Notes: generated from the letters alone by a model not told the origin. Shown: positions 49,684 through 59,061, numbered from the stretch's first letter. The stretch: 64,000 bases of DNA from Daejeonella lutea (GCF_900168015.1 NZ_FUYR01000005.1:113986-177985); one strand, 5' to 3'. Translations and numbers: made by a program.

Positions 49684-50304
49684 ATGAGCACTCAGAAAAA
49701 TACAGAAATATATCCGGCTAAACAGGAATTTAACATTACGGTTTACACGGAAAATCAAATCGGCCTTCTCAACCGGATCGCGATCATTTTCACCCGAAGG
49801 AAAATAAATATAGATAGTTTAAACACTTCCCCGTCAGAGATTGAAAGTATTCATCGCTTCAACATCGTGGTAAACGAAACGGAGGACGTGGTTAGAAAGT
49901 TATCCCGTCAGATAGAAAAGCAGGTGGAAGTACTCAAGGTATACTTCAACACCAATGAGGATGTCATCTGGCAGGAACTAGCCTTATATAAAGTGCCTAC
50001 TGATATCATTGCGGAAAAAGCAAGCGTGGAACGCTTACTTCGCGAAAATGGCGCCCGTGCGGTGGTGATCCGTAAAGATTACACGGTATTCGAGACTACA
50101 GGTCACCGTGAAGAAACCGATGCACTGATAAAAATTCTCCAGCCATTTGGTTTAATTGAATTTGTAAGAAGTGCACGTGTGGCTATCATCAAAGACAGCG
50201 ATGGATTCAATAGAAAATTACGCGAATTCGAAAGATTAGAGCCCGGAGAAGAGGTCTCAGAAAATGAGTATCTGAACAACGGTCAGAAGATCTTCACTAT
50301 GTAG
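49684..50304 (+). CDS. ilvN: Acetolactate synthase regulatory subunit
   Basis: A 206-residue regulatory subunit. The N-terminal ACT domain (EFNITVYTENQIGLLNRIAIIFTRRKINIDSLNTSPSE, ~15-55) binds valine for feedback inhibition in homologs. The C-terminal domain (LYKVPTDIIAEKASVERLLRENGARAVVIRKDYTVFETTGHREETDALIKIL) resembles the second ALS small-subunit domain. The length is close to other long-form small subunits. It directly follows ilvB and precedes ilvC by 56 bases. Confidence 0.95.
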   Translation: MSTQKNTEIYPAKQEFNITVYTENQIGLLNRIAIIFTRRKINIDSLNTSPSEIESIHRFNIVVNETEDVVRKLSRQIEKQVEVLKVYFNTNEDVIWQELALYKVPTDIIAEKASVERLLRENGARAVVIRKDYTVFETTGHREETDALIKILQPFGLIEFVRSARVAIIKDSDGFNRKLREFERLEPGEEVSENEYLNNGQKIFTM

Positions 50305-50360
50305 AAGACAATAACAAGAAATCATAAACAAGCAACACAACAAAAGTAAAAACAAACAAT

Positions 50361-51416
50361 ATGGCAACAATCAATTTCGGTGGAGTTAATGAAGAAGTAG
50401 TAACCCGCGAAGAATTCCCTTTAGACAAAGCACGTGAAGTCTTAAAAGATGAAACCGTAGCAATTATTGGTTACGGTGTTCAGGGGCCGGGACAGGCATT
50501 AAATCTGCGCGACAATGGTATCAACGTTATCATCGGCCAGCGTAAGGATTCAAAAACCTGGGACAAAGCTATTGCTGATGGATGGGTTCCCGGTGAAACA
50601 CTTTTCGAAATCGAAGAGGCTGCTGAAAAAGGCACTATCATTCAATATCTTTTATCGGATGCTGGTCAGATAGCGCTTTGGCCTACCATCAAAAAATACT
50701 TAACTCCGGGAAAAGCCCTTTATTTTTCTCACGGATTTGGTATTACTTACAAAGACCAAACGGGTATTGTTCCTCCTGCAGATGTAGATGTAATTCTTGT
50801 TGCTCCTAAGGGTTCAGGAACTTCACTTCGTCGTTTGTTCCTTGCCGGAAAAGGCTTGAACTCTTCGTTTGCAATCCACCAGGATGCAACAGGAAAAGGA
50901 AGAACCCGCGCGATTGCATTAGGTATTGGCGTTGGATCCGGATACTTGTTTGAGACAGATTTCCGAAAGGAAGTATTCTCTGACCTTACAGGCGAACGTG
51001 GTACTCTGATGGGCGCTATTGCTGGAATCTTCGAAGCGCAGTATAACACCCTTCGGAATAACGGTCACTCCCCTTCTGAAGCATTTAATGAAACAGTAGA
51101 AGAGCTTACACAAAGCTTGATGCCGCTGGTAGCAGAAAACGGAATGGATTGGATGTACGCAAATTGTTCAACTACTGCACAACGTGGTGCTTTGGATTGG
51201 AAAGGAAAATTCCGTGATGCAACTCAGCCAGTATTCGACGAGCTATACAAAAGTGTTGCTTCAGGAAAAGAAGCTGAGCGCACAATCAAATTAAACAGCG
51301 AACCGGATTACCGTGTGAAACTCGAGGCTGAACTTAAAACAGTTCGCGATAGTGAAATATGGCAGGCTGGTCAGGCGGTAAGAAGCTTGAGACCGGAGAA
51401 TCAACCGGAGAAGTAA
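50361..51416 (+). CDS. ilvC: Ketol-acid reductoisomerase
   Basis: It isomerises and reduces acetolactate with NADPH. The Rossmann loop is IIGYGVQGPGQALNLRDNG; cofactor loop GQRKDSKTW; metal and substrate residues lie in FSDLTGERGTLMGAIAGIFEAQY and DWMYANCSTTAQRGALDW. The 351 residues fit the class I enzyme with some family variation. After the stop a perfect hairpin (51427-51444) and heptad repeats fill the gap before the leuC-like gene, which may shape differential expression in the operon. Confidence 0.96.
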   Translation: MATINFGGVNEEVVTREEFPLDKAREVLKDETVAIIGYGVQGPGQALNLRDNGINVIIGQRKDSKTWDKAIADGWVPGETLFEIEEAAEKGTIIQYLLSDAGQIALWPTIKKYLTPGKALYFSHGFGITYKDQTGIVPPADVDVILVAPKGSGTSLRRLFLAGKGLNSSFAIHQDATGKGRTRAIALGIGVGSGYLFETDFRKEVFSDLTGERGTLMGAIAGIFEAQYNTLRNNGHSPSEAFNETVEELTQSLMPLVAENGMDWMYANCSTTAQRGALDWKGKFRDATQPVFDELYKSVASGKEAERTIKLNSEPDYRVKLEAELKTVRDSEIWQAGQAVRSLRPENQPEK

Positions 51417-51426
51417 TAAGTTTTAG

Positions 51427-51444
51427 CTGCCTGCGCACAGGCAG
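51427..51444 (+). other. Intercistronic hairpin after ilvC
   Basis: CTGCCTG-CGCA-CAGGCAG: a perfect 7-bp stem with a 4-base loop, 10 bases after the ilvC stop, without a T run. It may protect the ilvC 3' end or reduce read-through. Confidence 0.5.
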
Positions 51445-51450
51445 GAATCC

Positions 51451-51520
51451 TAAGTTGTAAGTTATAAGTTTCTAGACGCCGTCCGGACACTTAAAACTTA
51501 CAACTTATAACCTCCAACTC
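51451..51520 (+). repeat. Inverted ACTT-heptad arrays before the leuC-like gene
   Basis: TAAGTTG, TAAGTTA, TAAGTTT (51451-51471) are heptads in one orientation; ACTTAAA, ACTTACA, ACTTATA, ACCTCCA (51489-51516) are heptads in the other, ending 9 bases before the ATG at 51525. The two arrays pair over about 13 bases to form a long hairpin. Confidence 0.65.
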
Positions 51521-51524
51521 AAAA

Positions 51525-52526
51525 ATGGCACTTACACTGTTCGATAAAATTTGGAATGAGCATATAGTAAGCAGGAGTTCTGGCTTCCCTGATACGTTAT
51601 TTATTGATACACATTTCATCAATAAATTAACCAGCCCGCGAGCTTTTGATTCCCTTCGCAAGCGCAATATGCCGGTTTTCCGTCCGAAGCAAACAGTGCC
51701 CATAAGTGAGCCGGAATACACTGCGCATATTCCACTGAGCGATTTGGAACGATTCCATTTAGATTTACTTAACAGAAATTGCAGCGACTTTGGAATTGAA
51801 GCATCAGGGCAGCAGCGAAATTTTGATGGTAGCCTGATAGGTTTTCCGGGACAAACTATCGTTTGTGATCCTGACAACACAGATAACCTTGGGGCTTTAG
51901 GAGTTATTGCACTTGGTGTCCATGAAGGCCAGGTAGAGCAAGTTCTCGCAACACAGTGTCTGTTGAAGCAAAAGCCGAAAAGAATGAAGATTGAGGTAAA
52001 TGGTAAGCTGGAAAAAGGCCTTGGATCAAAAGATATCAACCATTATTTAATTGCTGAAATTTCTTCTGATGGTGCTAGTGGTTATTTTATTGAGTTTAGT
52101 GGTGATACCATCTTAAACCTTGATATGGACGGGCGTATGGCAATCTGCAATATGAGCCGGGAAATTGGTGCTATTGGGGGCATTATGGCCCCGGACGCAT
52201 TAACATTTGATTATTTGAGGGACTTAGGTTTGATTTCCGCAAACGTTTTGGAACAGTACCCTGAAGGCTGGAAATACTTATTTTCCGACGAAGCTTCAGT
52301 ATTTGATGAAGTCCTCGAATTTGATGCTGAAGATATTAGGCCAGGCAATTATGGCATCGGCCTCTCAAAACTAATGAACAATAAAGCCCAGGAGAGTGTA
52401 AGTCAATCGTCATTTGACGACAAGGGCTTAATCGAAGGACATAATGATACAGACTACATCTTGAGCCAGCAGGATATGATCGAAGAATTTGAAAGAGTAA
52501 AGACTAATAAGAACTTAATGGTTTAA
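51525..52526 (+). CDS. Degenerate LeuC-like protein lacking the iron-sulfur domain
   Basis: A 333-residue intact frame homologous to the first ~300 residues of 3-isopropylmalate dehydratase large subunit (MALTLFDKIWNEHIV aligns with [15 protein letters not shown] of the true leuC at 54179). It stops before the domain carrying the three cluster cysteines (GSCTNGR and PGCSAC in leuC). Its own N-terminal loops are altered too: [14 protein letters not shown] becomes CDPDNTDNLGALGV and the DHNTP region is lost. VLATQCLLKQKPKRMKIEVNGKL and GYFIEFSGD are well kept. It cannot hold a 4Fe-4S cluster as LeuC does, so a non-catalytic partner or regulatory role is inferred. The next gene starts 50 bases later, leaving no room for a lost C-terminus. 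Confidence 0.8.
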   Translation: MALTLFDKIWNEHIVSRSSGFPDTLFIDTHFINKLTSPRAFDSLRKRNMPVFRPKQTVPISEPEYTAHIPLSDLERFHLDLLNRNCSDFGIEASGQQRNFDGSLIGFPGQTIVCDPDNTDNLGALGVIALGVHEGQVEQVLATQCLLKQKPKRMKIEVNGKLEKGLGSKDINHYLIAEISSDGASGYFIEFSGDTILNLDMDGRMAICNMSREIGAIGGIMAPDALTFDYLRDLGLISANVLEQYPEGWKYLFSDEASVFDEVLEFDAEDIRPGNYGIGLSKLMNNKAQESVSQSSFDDKGLIEGHNDTDYILSQQDMIEEFERVKTNKNLMV

Positions 52527-52539
52527 TCCATTACAATAG

Positions 52540-52560
52540 GGTTCAGTGAACACCTGAACC
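52540..52560 (+). other. Intercistronic hairpin before leuA
   Basis: GGTTCAG-TGAACAC-CTGAACC: perfect 7-bp stem with a 7-base loop, 16 bases before the leuA ATG. No T run, so it is not an ordinary terminator. Confidence 0.45.
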
Positions 52561-52576
52561 TACATTAAAAAAAGAT

Positions 52577-54085
52577 ATGTTACACGACCCAAACCGAATT
52601 TACATTTTTGACACCACGCTCCGCGATGGAGAACAGGTACCAGGATGCCAGTTATCAACTATTGAAAAAATAGAAATAGGCAAGGCTCTGGAGAACCTTG
52701 GTGTTGATGTTATCGAAGCGGGTTTCCCCATTTCGAGCCCGGGAGATTTTCAGAGCGTGCTCGAGTTGTCGAAGGCTGTTCGGGAGCCAATAATCTGCGC
52801 CTTAACCCGTGCAAATAAAGGAGATATTGATTGCGCTGCTGAAGCCCTGAAATTTGCAAAACATCCGCGAATCCACACAGGTATAGGAAGCTCTGATATG
52901 CATATTAAATACAAGTTCAACAGTACCAGGGAAGCAATCCTTGAGCGTGCTGTCGAAGCTGTAAAATATGCGAAAAGCTTTGTAGAGGATATTGAATTCT
53001 ACGCAGAAGACGCAGGCCGGGCGGATAATGAATATTTAGCTAAAATGGTGGAAGCGGTTATTGCAGCAGGTGCCACAGTAGTAAATATCCCTGACACAAA
53101 CGGATATTGTCTTCCTGAACAATATGGGTCAAAGATCCTTTACCTGAAGGAGAACGTCAAAAATATAGATCAGGCAATTATATCTGTACACTGTCATAAT
53201 GATCTTGGACTTGCTACTGCAAACAGTATTGCCGGGATCGAGAATGGTGCCCGCCAGGTTGAGTGCACAATAAACGGTATTGGTGAACGAGCAGGTAATA
53301 CTTCTCTCGAAGAAGTGGTGATGATCCTTAAAACACACCGTACACTGAACTACCATCACAGAGTTAATAGCAAACATTTATATGAGCTGAGTGGCATGGT
53401 CAGCAGAATGATGCGCATGCCGGTTCAGCCTAACAAGGCGATTGTCGGGAAAAATGCATTTGCTCACAGTTCTGGTATCCACCAGGATGGCGTTTTGAAA
53501 CATCGTGAAACCTATGAGATCATCAATCCTGAAGATGTAGGTATCGATCAGTCGGAGATCATTCTGACTGCTCGCAGCGGGCGCCATGCATTGAAACATC
53601 ACCTGGAACGTTTGGGATATAGCGTCGATCGGATCGATCTTGATCAGGTATATGAGCGCTTTCTTGTTCTTGCTGATGGCAAAAAAGAAATCAAAGACGA
53701 TGACATTCTCTTCTTGATGGGTAATGAAACTCAGCAGAATTACAAAAATGGTTTAGCCATCAATTCGCTGCAGGTTGTCACTGGTGATCAGTCGGCCCCT
53801 GAAGCAACCATCGATCTTAATTACAACGGTAAAGATCATAAGGCAACCGCCACTGGTAACGGTCCGGTAGACGCAACGATCAAAGCCATTGAAAAGATTA
53901 TAGGACGCAATTTTAATATTAAAGAATTCAACATTCACGCGATTCATAGTGGAAGCGATGATGTGAGCAAGGTTGATATGCGCGTTACCGATGAAGGAAA
54001 ATCTTATATGGGATATGGTTTCAGCACAGACATTGTAAGGGCTTCGGCAAATGCATATCTGGATGCGCTGAACAAATTCGTTTAA
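52577..54085 (+). CDS. leuA: 2-isopropylmalate synthase
   Basis: It condenses 2-oxoisovalerate with acetyl-CoA, the first leucine-specific step. The catalytic TIM barrel shows [74 protein letters not shown] and the linker [39 protein letters not shown]-terminal LeuA regulatory domain (~380-502; [29 protein letters not shown]) binds leucine for feedback inhibition in homologs. Length 502. It is distinct from the second homolog at 56243, which is the citramalate type. Confidence 0.96.
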   Translation: MLHDPNRIYIFDTTLRDGEQVPGCQLSTIEKIEIGKALENLGVDVIEAGFPISSPGDFQSVLELSKAVREPIICALTRANKGDIDCAAEALKFAKHPRIHTGIGSSDMHIKYKFNSTREAILERAVEAVKYAKSFVEDIEFYAEDAGRADNEYLAKMVEAVIAAGATVVNIPDTNGYCLPEQYGSKILYLKENVKNIDQAIISVHCHNDLGLATANSIAGIENGARQVECTINGIGERAGNTSLEEVVMILKTHRTLNYHHRVNSKHLYELSGMVSRMMRMPVQPNKAIVGKNAFAHSSGIHQDGVLKHRETYEIINPEDVGIDQSEIILTARSGRHALKHHLERLGYSVDRIDLDQVYERFLVLADGKKEIKDDDILFLMGNETQQNYKNGLAINSLQVVTGDQSAPEATIDLNYNGKDHKATATGNGPVDATIKAIEKIIGRNFNIKEFNIHAIHSGSDDVSKVDMRVTDEGKSYMGYGFSTDIVRASANAYLDALNKFV

Positions 54086-54138
54086 ACGGACAAAGAACAA
54101 ATACTAAGACAATAGATACGTTAAAACGGGCGTCAGCT

Positions 54139-54173
54139 ACTTACAACGTATAACTTATAACGTATAACTTAAA
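54139..54173 (+). repeat. ACTT-heptad array before leuC
   Basis: Five contiguous 7-base units (ACTTACA, ACGTATA, ACTTATA, ACGTATA, ACTTAAA), ending 5 bases before the leuC ATG at 54179. Confidence 0.7.
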
Positions 54174-54178
54174 AAAAA

Positions 54179-55585
54179 ATGAGCAAGACATTATTTGACA
54201 AGGTGTGGGACACTCACGTGGTCCGTAAGATAGAAGGGGGCCCCGACGTGTTATTTATTGATCGTCACCTTATCCATGAAGTTACAAGTCCGGTAGCTTT
54301 TCTAGGATTAAAAAGCCGAGGCATCAGAGTTTTATACCCGGAGCGTACTTTCGCTACCGCCGATCACAATACTCCAACATGGAACCAACATTTACCGGTT
54401 GCCGATCCGCTTTCAGCTAACCAGTTAAAAGCACTGGAATCCAATTCAAATGAATATGGGATCAGTCACTGGGGATTAGGTCATCAAAAAAATGGTATCG
54501 TTCATGTTGTTGGACCGGAATATGGTATTACCCAGCCAGGGGCAACAATCGTTTGCGGCGATTCACACACTTCAACACATGGCGCCTTTGGTGCTATAGC
54601 CTTTGGCATTGGTACATCTGAAGTTGAAATGGTTCTTTCAACTCAATGTATTATGCAGCCGAAACCTCAAAAAATGAGGATCAATATTAACGGCAAGCTC
54701 GGCAAAGGAGTGACTCCAAAAGACGTTGCTTTATTCATTATATCTCAGCTATCTACTTCGGGAGCAACCGGATATTTTGTTGAATATGCAGGCGATGTTT
54801 TTGAAAACATGACAATGGAAGGCCGCATGACGGTCTGTAACCTAAGTATTGAGATGGGCGCTCGCGGTGGCATGATCGCTCCAGACCAGACTACTATAGA
54901 CTACGTTAAAGGCCGTGAATTCAGTCCGAAAGGGGAAGCATGGGATCGTGCACTGGCATACTATAAAACATTGAAAACTGATCCTGATGCCGTATTCGAT
55001 AAGGAATATACATTCGATGGTTCGGCAATTGAACCGATGATCACATACGGAACCAACCCGGGAATGGGTATGGGAATTTCTCACAATATCCCTGACGCCG
55101 AAGATGTGGAAGGTGGCGTTGCTACCTATGAGAAATCTTTGAACTATATGGGTTTTCATGAAGGAGATTCAATGATCGGCAAGCAGGTGGACTTCGTTTT
55201 CGTAGGAAGTTGTACAAATGGCCGGATCGAAGATTTCAGAGCATTCGCTTCCATCGTGAAAGGCAGGAAAAAAGCCGATCATGTGACTGCCTGGCTAGTC
55301 CCTGGGTCGCACATCGTTGAAGCTCAGATCAAAGAGGAAGGTCTACTGGATATTTTCAACGAAGCAGGATTTGTGTTACGCCAGCCTGGGTGTTCTGCGT
55401 GTCTTGCCATGAATGACGACAAGATCCCTGCAGGAAAATATGCAGTTAGTACTTCAAACAGAAACTTTGAAGGACGACAAGGCCCGGGATCACGTACCAT
55501 GCTTGCTAGCCCATTGGTTGCAGCTGCAGCCGCAGTGACCGGAGTTGTCACCGATCCAAGAGATCTTATAGAAGAATTAGTTTAA
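54179..55585 (+). CDS. leuC: 3-isopropylmalate dehydratase large subunit
   Basis: An aconitase-family enzyme that isomerises 2- to 3-isopropylmalate, and citramalate to 3-methylmalate in the citramalate route. The substrate loops [25 protein letters not shown] and [26 protein letters not shown] are intact. The 4Fe-4S cysteines are in [12 protein letters not shown] and [26 protein letters not shown] is the C-terminal signature. At 468 residues it is full length. It pairs with leuD 32 bases downstream. Confidence 0.97.
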   Translation: MSKTLFDKVWDTHVVRKIEGGPDVLFIDRHLIHEVTSPVAFLGLKSRGIRVLYPERTFATADHNTPTWNQHLPVADPLSANQLKALESNSNEYGISHWGLGHQKNGIVHVVGPEYGITQPGATIVCGDSHTSTHGAFGAIAFGIGTSEVEMVLSTQCIMQPKPQKMRININGKLGKGVTPKDVALFIISQLSTSGATGYFVEYAGDVFENMTMEGRMTVCNLSIEMGARGGMIAPDQTTIDYVKGREFSPKGEAWDRALAYYKTLKTDPDAVFDKEYTFDGSAIEPMITYGTNPGMGMGISHNIPDAEDVEGGVATYEKSLNYMGFHEGDSMIGKQVDFVFVGSCTNGRIEDFRAFASIVKGRKKADHVTAWLVPGSHIVEAQIKEEGLLDIFNEAGFVLRQPGCSACLAMNDDKIPAGKYAVSTSNRNFEGRQGPGSRTMLASPLVAAAAAVTGVVTDPRDLIEELV

Positions 55586-55617
55586 TCTAGCGGTTCAATC
55601 CGCCTAACGATATTAAA

Positions 55618-56214
55618 ATGGCATACGATAAATTCACAGTATTACGAAGTACAGCAGTTCCGTTGGCAATAGAGAATGTAGATACGGATCAGCTTATCCC
55701 CGCAAGGTTTTTGAAAGCAACTGAACGCGTTGGCTTTGGAGATAATCTTTTCCGCGACTGGCGGTATAATGCAGATAACACTCCAAAAGCAGATTTCGTA
55801 TTAAACAATCCACTTTATAGTGGTAAGATCCTCGTAGGAGGAAAGAATTTTGGATCAGGTTCATCCCGGGAACATGCAGCCTGGGCTGTATATGATTACG
55901 GCTTCCGGTGTGTAGTCTCCAGCTTTTTTGCTGACATTTTCAAAAATAACTGCCTGAACATTGGAGTCCTTCCCGTACAGGTTAGTCCGGAGTTTGCCGA
56001 TAAAATCTTTAAAGCAATTGAAGCAGATCCGAAAACTGAAATTGAAGTTAATCTTCCCGAGCAAACGATTACACTCCTTTCAACAGGTGAAAATGAGAAG
56101 TTTGATATCAGTTCTTACAAAAAAGATAACATGCTTAACGGCTTTGACGATATAGATTATCTTCAAAACATCAAGGGTGAGATCCAGGAATTTGCGGCGA
56201 ACCTCCCATTATAA
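55618..56214 (+). CDS. leuD: 3-isopropylmalate dehydratase small subunit
   Basis: The small subunit completing the LeuCD active site. The 198 residues show TAVPLAIENVDTDQLIPARFLK, ILVGGKNFGSGSSREHAAWAVYDYGFRCVVSSFFADIFKNNCLNIGVLPV, both diagnostic. Length matches E. coli LeuD (201). It could in principle also pair with the LeuC-like protein at 51525. Confidence 0.97.
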   Translation: MAYDKFTVLRSTAVPLAIENVDTDQLIPARFLKATERVGFGDNLFRDWRYNADNTPKADFVLNNPLYSGKILVGGKNFGSGSSREHAAWAVYDYGFRCVVSSFFADIFKNNCLNIGVLPVQVSPEFADKIFKAIEADPKTEIEVNLPEQTITLLSTGENEKFDISSYKKDNMLNGFDDIDYLQNIKGEIQEFAANLPL

Positions 56215-56242
56215 CAATGTCATTTAGATTAGCGCAAAAAGG

Positions 56243-57757
56243 GTGAAAAGGAAAATTGAAATAATGGACACGACTCTCCGGGATGGGGAACAAACATCCG
56301 GAGTTTCCTTTTCCATTTCGGAAAAGCTGACCATAACTCAGCTGTTACTGGCAGAGCTTAATGTCGATCGGGTGGAGGTTGCTTCAGCAAGAGTCTCTGA
56401 TGGGGAATTTGCTTCTGTAAAAGCAATAATGGACTGGGCCGGGACAAACGGTTATACTAATAATATAGAGGTCTTATCGTTTGTCGACAATGGCGTTTCT
56501 ATTGATTGGATGAATAAGGCTGGTGTGAGGGTTCAAAATCTTCTGACAAAGGGATCGATGAATCACTTAACCCATCAGTTGAAGAAAACTCCTGAGCAAC
56601 ACTTTTCTGAGATTGCCGAGGTGATTGCTTCCGCTAAGTCGTTTGGGATTGCCACAAATGTATATCTGGAAGACTGGAGTAATGGGATGAGAAATTCGCC
56701 AGATTATGTGTATCAATACATTGATTTCATTTCGACACAGCCTGTGCTGAGAGTAATGCTTCCGGATACACTGGGTGTTCTTACACCCTGTGAGACTTTT
56801 AGTTTTATAGACGTTCTCAGAAAACGCTATCCTAAGCTGCATTTTGACTTCCACGCTCATAACGACTATGATCTCGGTAACGCCAATATCATGGAGGCGA
56901 TAAAGGCTGGTATAAACGGCCTGCACCTAACCGTAAATGGCATGGGTGAGCGTGCTGGTAACGCCTCGATGTCGAGCGCTGTGGCTGTGATCAATGATTT
57001 TATTCCAGATGTCGAAACTTCGATTAAAGAATCCTATATCTATACGGTAAGCAAGCTGGTCGAAACCTTCTCGGGGGTTCGAATCCCGGCAAACAAACCT
57101 ATTGTAGGGGAGAATGTTTTCACTCAAACAGCAGGTATCCATGCCGATGGTGACAATAAAAATAACCTGTACTTCAACGACCTGTTACCCGAGCGATTTG
57201 GCCGGAAACGAACTTATGCTCTGGGAAAAACATCCGGTAAAGCGAATATTGAGAAAAACCTGCAGGAACTTGGCTTGAAATTAAGCGACGAAGATTTGAA
57301 AAAGGTAACCCAAAGGGTTATAGAACTCGGCGACAAAAAAGAAACCGTAACGAAAGAAGATCTGCCTTACATAATTTCAGATGTGTTAGATAGCAATACC
57401 TATGCTGATAAAGTGATCGTTGAATCATATGTATTGACGCATTCGAAAGGTTTACGTCCTTCGGCAACAATTTCCGTTCGTATTGATGGCGAGATCTTTG
57501 AAGAAAACGCTCAGGGTGATGGCCAGTTCGATGCATTTATGAAAGCTCTTACTAAAGTTTATACCAAAAAGGAACTTTGCCTGCCAAAACTGATTGACTA
57601 TGCTGTCCGCATCGCACCCGGAAGTAATTCTGATGCGCTATGTGAAACGATCATCACCTGGGAGACTCCTTCTAAAAAATTTATAACCCGCGGATTAGAT
57701 TCAGATCAAACTGTTTGTGCGATCAAATCAACGCAGAAAATGCTTAATATAATTTAG
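56243..57757 (+). CDS. cimA: (R)-Citramalate synthase
   Basis: It condenses pyruvate with acetyl-CoA to citramalate, giving 2-oxobutyrate and then isoleucine without threonine deaminase. The 504-residue protein is an IPMS-family enzyme: [51 protein letters not shown] and GENVFTQTAGIHADGD. Segments VEVASARVSDGE, LLTKGSMNHLTHQL and VYLEDWSNGMRNSPDY strongly resemble the Leptospira enzyme, whose pyruvate-selecting residues fall in the LLTKGS and NVYLEDW regions. A LeuA-type regulatory domain is at ~390-504. The start is GTG at 56243. The alternative, a second 2-isopropylmalate synthase, is less likely. No ilvA is in this operon. Confidence 0.82.
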   Translation: MKRKIEIMDTTLRDGEQTSGVSFSISEKLTITQLLLAELNVDRVEVASARVSDGEFASVKAIMDWAGTNGYTNNIEVLSFVDNGVSIDWMNKAGVRVQNLLTKGSMNHLTHQLKKTPEQHFSEIAEVIASAKSFGIATNVYLEDWSNGMRNSPDYVYQYIDFISTQPVLRVMLPDTLGVLTPCETFSFIDVLRKRYPKLHFDFHAHNDYDLGNANIMEAIKAGINGLHLTVNGMGERAGNASMSSAVAVINDFIPDVETSIKESYIYTVSKLVETFSGVRIPANKPIVGENVFTQTAGIHADGDNKNNLYFNDLLPERFGRKRTYALGKTSGKANIEKNLQELGLKLSDEDLKKVTQRVIELGDKKETVTKEDLPYIISDVLDSNTYADKVIVESYVLTHSKGLRPSATISVRIDGEIFEENAQGDGQFDAFMKALTKVYTKKELCLPKLIDYAVRIAPGSNSDALCETIITWETPSKKFITRGLDSDQTVCAIKSTQKMLNII

Positions 57758-57826
57758 TTGGTTCATTGACGGCTATTAGTGGTTAAATTGGCGTACCATG
57801 CGTCTAGTTCACTCATTCCGGCAACC

Positions 57827-57889
57827 ATCAACAACCAAAGACTTACAACTAACAACCGAAAACTTACGACGGATAACGTACAACTTATA
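57827..57889 (+). repeat. ACTT-heptad array before leuB
   Basis: Nine consecutive 7-base units in phase (ATCAACA, ACCAAAG, ACTTACA, ACTAACA, ACCGAAA, ACTTACG, ACGGATA, ACGTACA, ACTTATA), ending 5 bases before the leuB ATG at 57895. The outer units are diverged. The rest of the 137-base gap shows nothing recognised. Confidence 0.65.
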
Positions 57890-57894
57890 AACAT

Positions 57895-58956
57895 ATGAAA
57901 TTAAATATAGCCTTACTAGCAGGAGACGGAATTGGTCCGGAAGTAATTGAGCAGGCAGTAAAAGTATCCGATGCGATAGCTGCGAAATTTGGACATGAAA
58001 TTACCTGGACACCTGCTATTACTGGTGCTTGTGCAATTGACGAAGTGGGTGAACCCTACCCTGATTCAACTCACGAGATTTGCATGGCTGCCGATGCCAT
58101 TTTATTCGGAGCGATTGGTCACCCTAAATATGACAATGACCCGAAAGCACCTGTTCGCCCGGAACAGGGCTTGCTGAAAATGAGAAAGAAATTGGGACTA
58201 TTCGCAAATGTTCGCCCAACATTTACTTTCCCGTCATTAATTGATAATTCGCCTTTGAAAAGAGAGCGTATCGAAGGAACCGATCTCATCATCCTAAGGG
58301 AGCTTACAGGAGGAATTTATTTTGGCGAACGCGGTAGAAAAGATAATGGGAATACCGCTTTTGACACTTGTACCTATACCCGCGATGAGATCATACGCCT
58401 GGCAAAACTAGGTTTTGAAATGGCCATGACCCGCAGCAAAAAGTTATGTTGTGTGGATAAAGCTAATGTTCTGGAAAGTTCAAGGCTTTGGAGAGAAACT
58501 GTCCAGGATATGGAAAAGGATTATCCTGAAGTAACAGTGAGCTATGAATTTGTAGACGCTGTAGCAATGCGCCTGGTTCAATGGCCAAGTTCATATGATG
58601 TCTTAATTACTGAAAATCTGTTTGGAGATATACTTACCGATGAAGCTTCTGTAATTTCCGGCTCGATGGGATTGATGCCGTCGGCGTCGATCGGTCTCCA
58701 TACCAGCCTATTTGAGCCAATTCACGGCTCATACCCGCAGGCAGCTGGAAAAGATATTGCAAACCCGCTGGCGACGGTACTTTCAGCAGCTATGATGTTT
58801 GAGGACGCATTCGGATTAAAGGAAGAAGCAGAATTAATAAGATCAGTTGTTAATCAGTCATTGGCTGAAGGCGTGGTGACTGAGGATCTATCAGGGGATA
58901 AGAAGGCGTATAGGACGAGTGAAGTTGGAGACTGGCTGGCGAATAAGATTAAGTAG
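57895..58956 (+). CDS. leuB: 3-isopropylmalate dehydrogenase
   Basis: It oxidatively decarboxylates 3-isopropylmalate (and 3-methylmalate in the citramalate route). NIALLAGDGIGPEVIEQAVK, the substrate loop LLKMRKKLGLFANVRP, DLIILRELTGGIYFGERG, and the C-terminal VLITENLFGDILTDEASVISGSMGLMPSASIG and EPIHGSYPQAAGKDIANPLATVLSAAMM are all present. Length 353 is standard. It is the last gene of the operon, followed by a terminator hairpin. Confidence 0.97.
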   Translation: MKLNIALLAGDGIGPEVIEQAVKVSDAIAAKFGHEITWTPAITGACAIDEVGEPYPDSTHEICMAADAILFGAIGHPKYDNDPKAPVRPEQGLLKMRKKLGLFANVRPTFTFPSLIDNSPLKRERIEGTDLIILRELTGGIYFGERGRKDNGNTAFDTCTYTRDEIIRLAKLGFEMAMTRSKKLCCVDKANVLESSRLWRETVQDMEKDYPEVTVSYEFVDAVAMRLVQWPSSYDVLITENLFGDILTDEASVISGSMGLMPSASIGLHTSLFEPIHGSYPQAAGKDIANPLATVLSAAMMFEDAFGLKEEAELIRSVVNQSLAEGVVTEDLSGDKKAYRTSEVGDWLANKIK

Positions 58957-58999
58957 GGCTTTTGTCTGGACCAGTATTTTGTCTGGACTAGGATGAGTA

Positions 59000-59045
59000 A
59001 GATGGTAGGATGATAGGATCTCGGTCTTATCTTTCTACCATTTTT
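59000..59045 (+). terminator. Terminator of the ilv-leu operon
   Basis: ATGGTAG (59002-59008) pairs with CTACCAT (59035-59041). Inside it, GATAGGA and TCTTATC extend the stem around a small internal loop. A T5 run follows. It lies 45 bases after the leuB stop. Upstream, a short direct repeat of TTTGTCTGGAC occurs twice in 58960-58990. Confidence 0.55.
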
Positions 59046-59061
59046 GTTTCCAAATTAAAAA

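Noticed and set aside
51525..52526. LeuC-like gene as a frameshifted or truncated pseudogene of a full leuC
   Set aside because: Only 50 bases separate it from leuA, so no lost C-terminal domain is present in another frame, and the kept part is well conserved.
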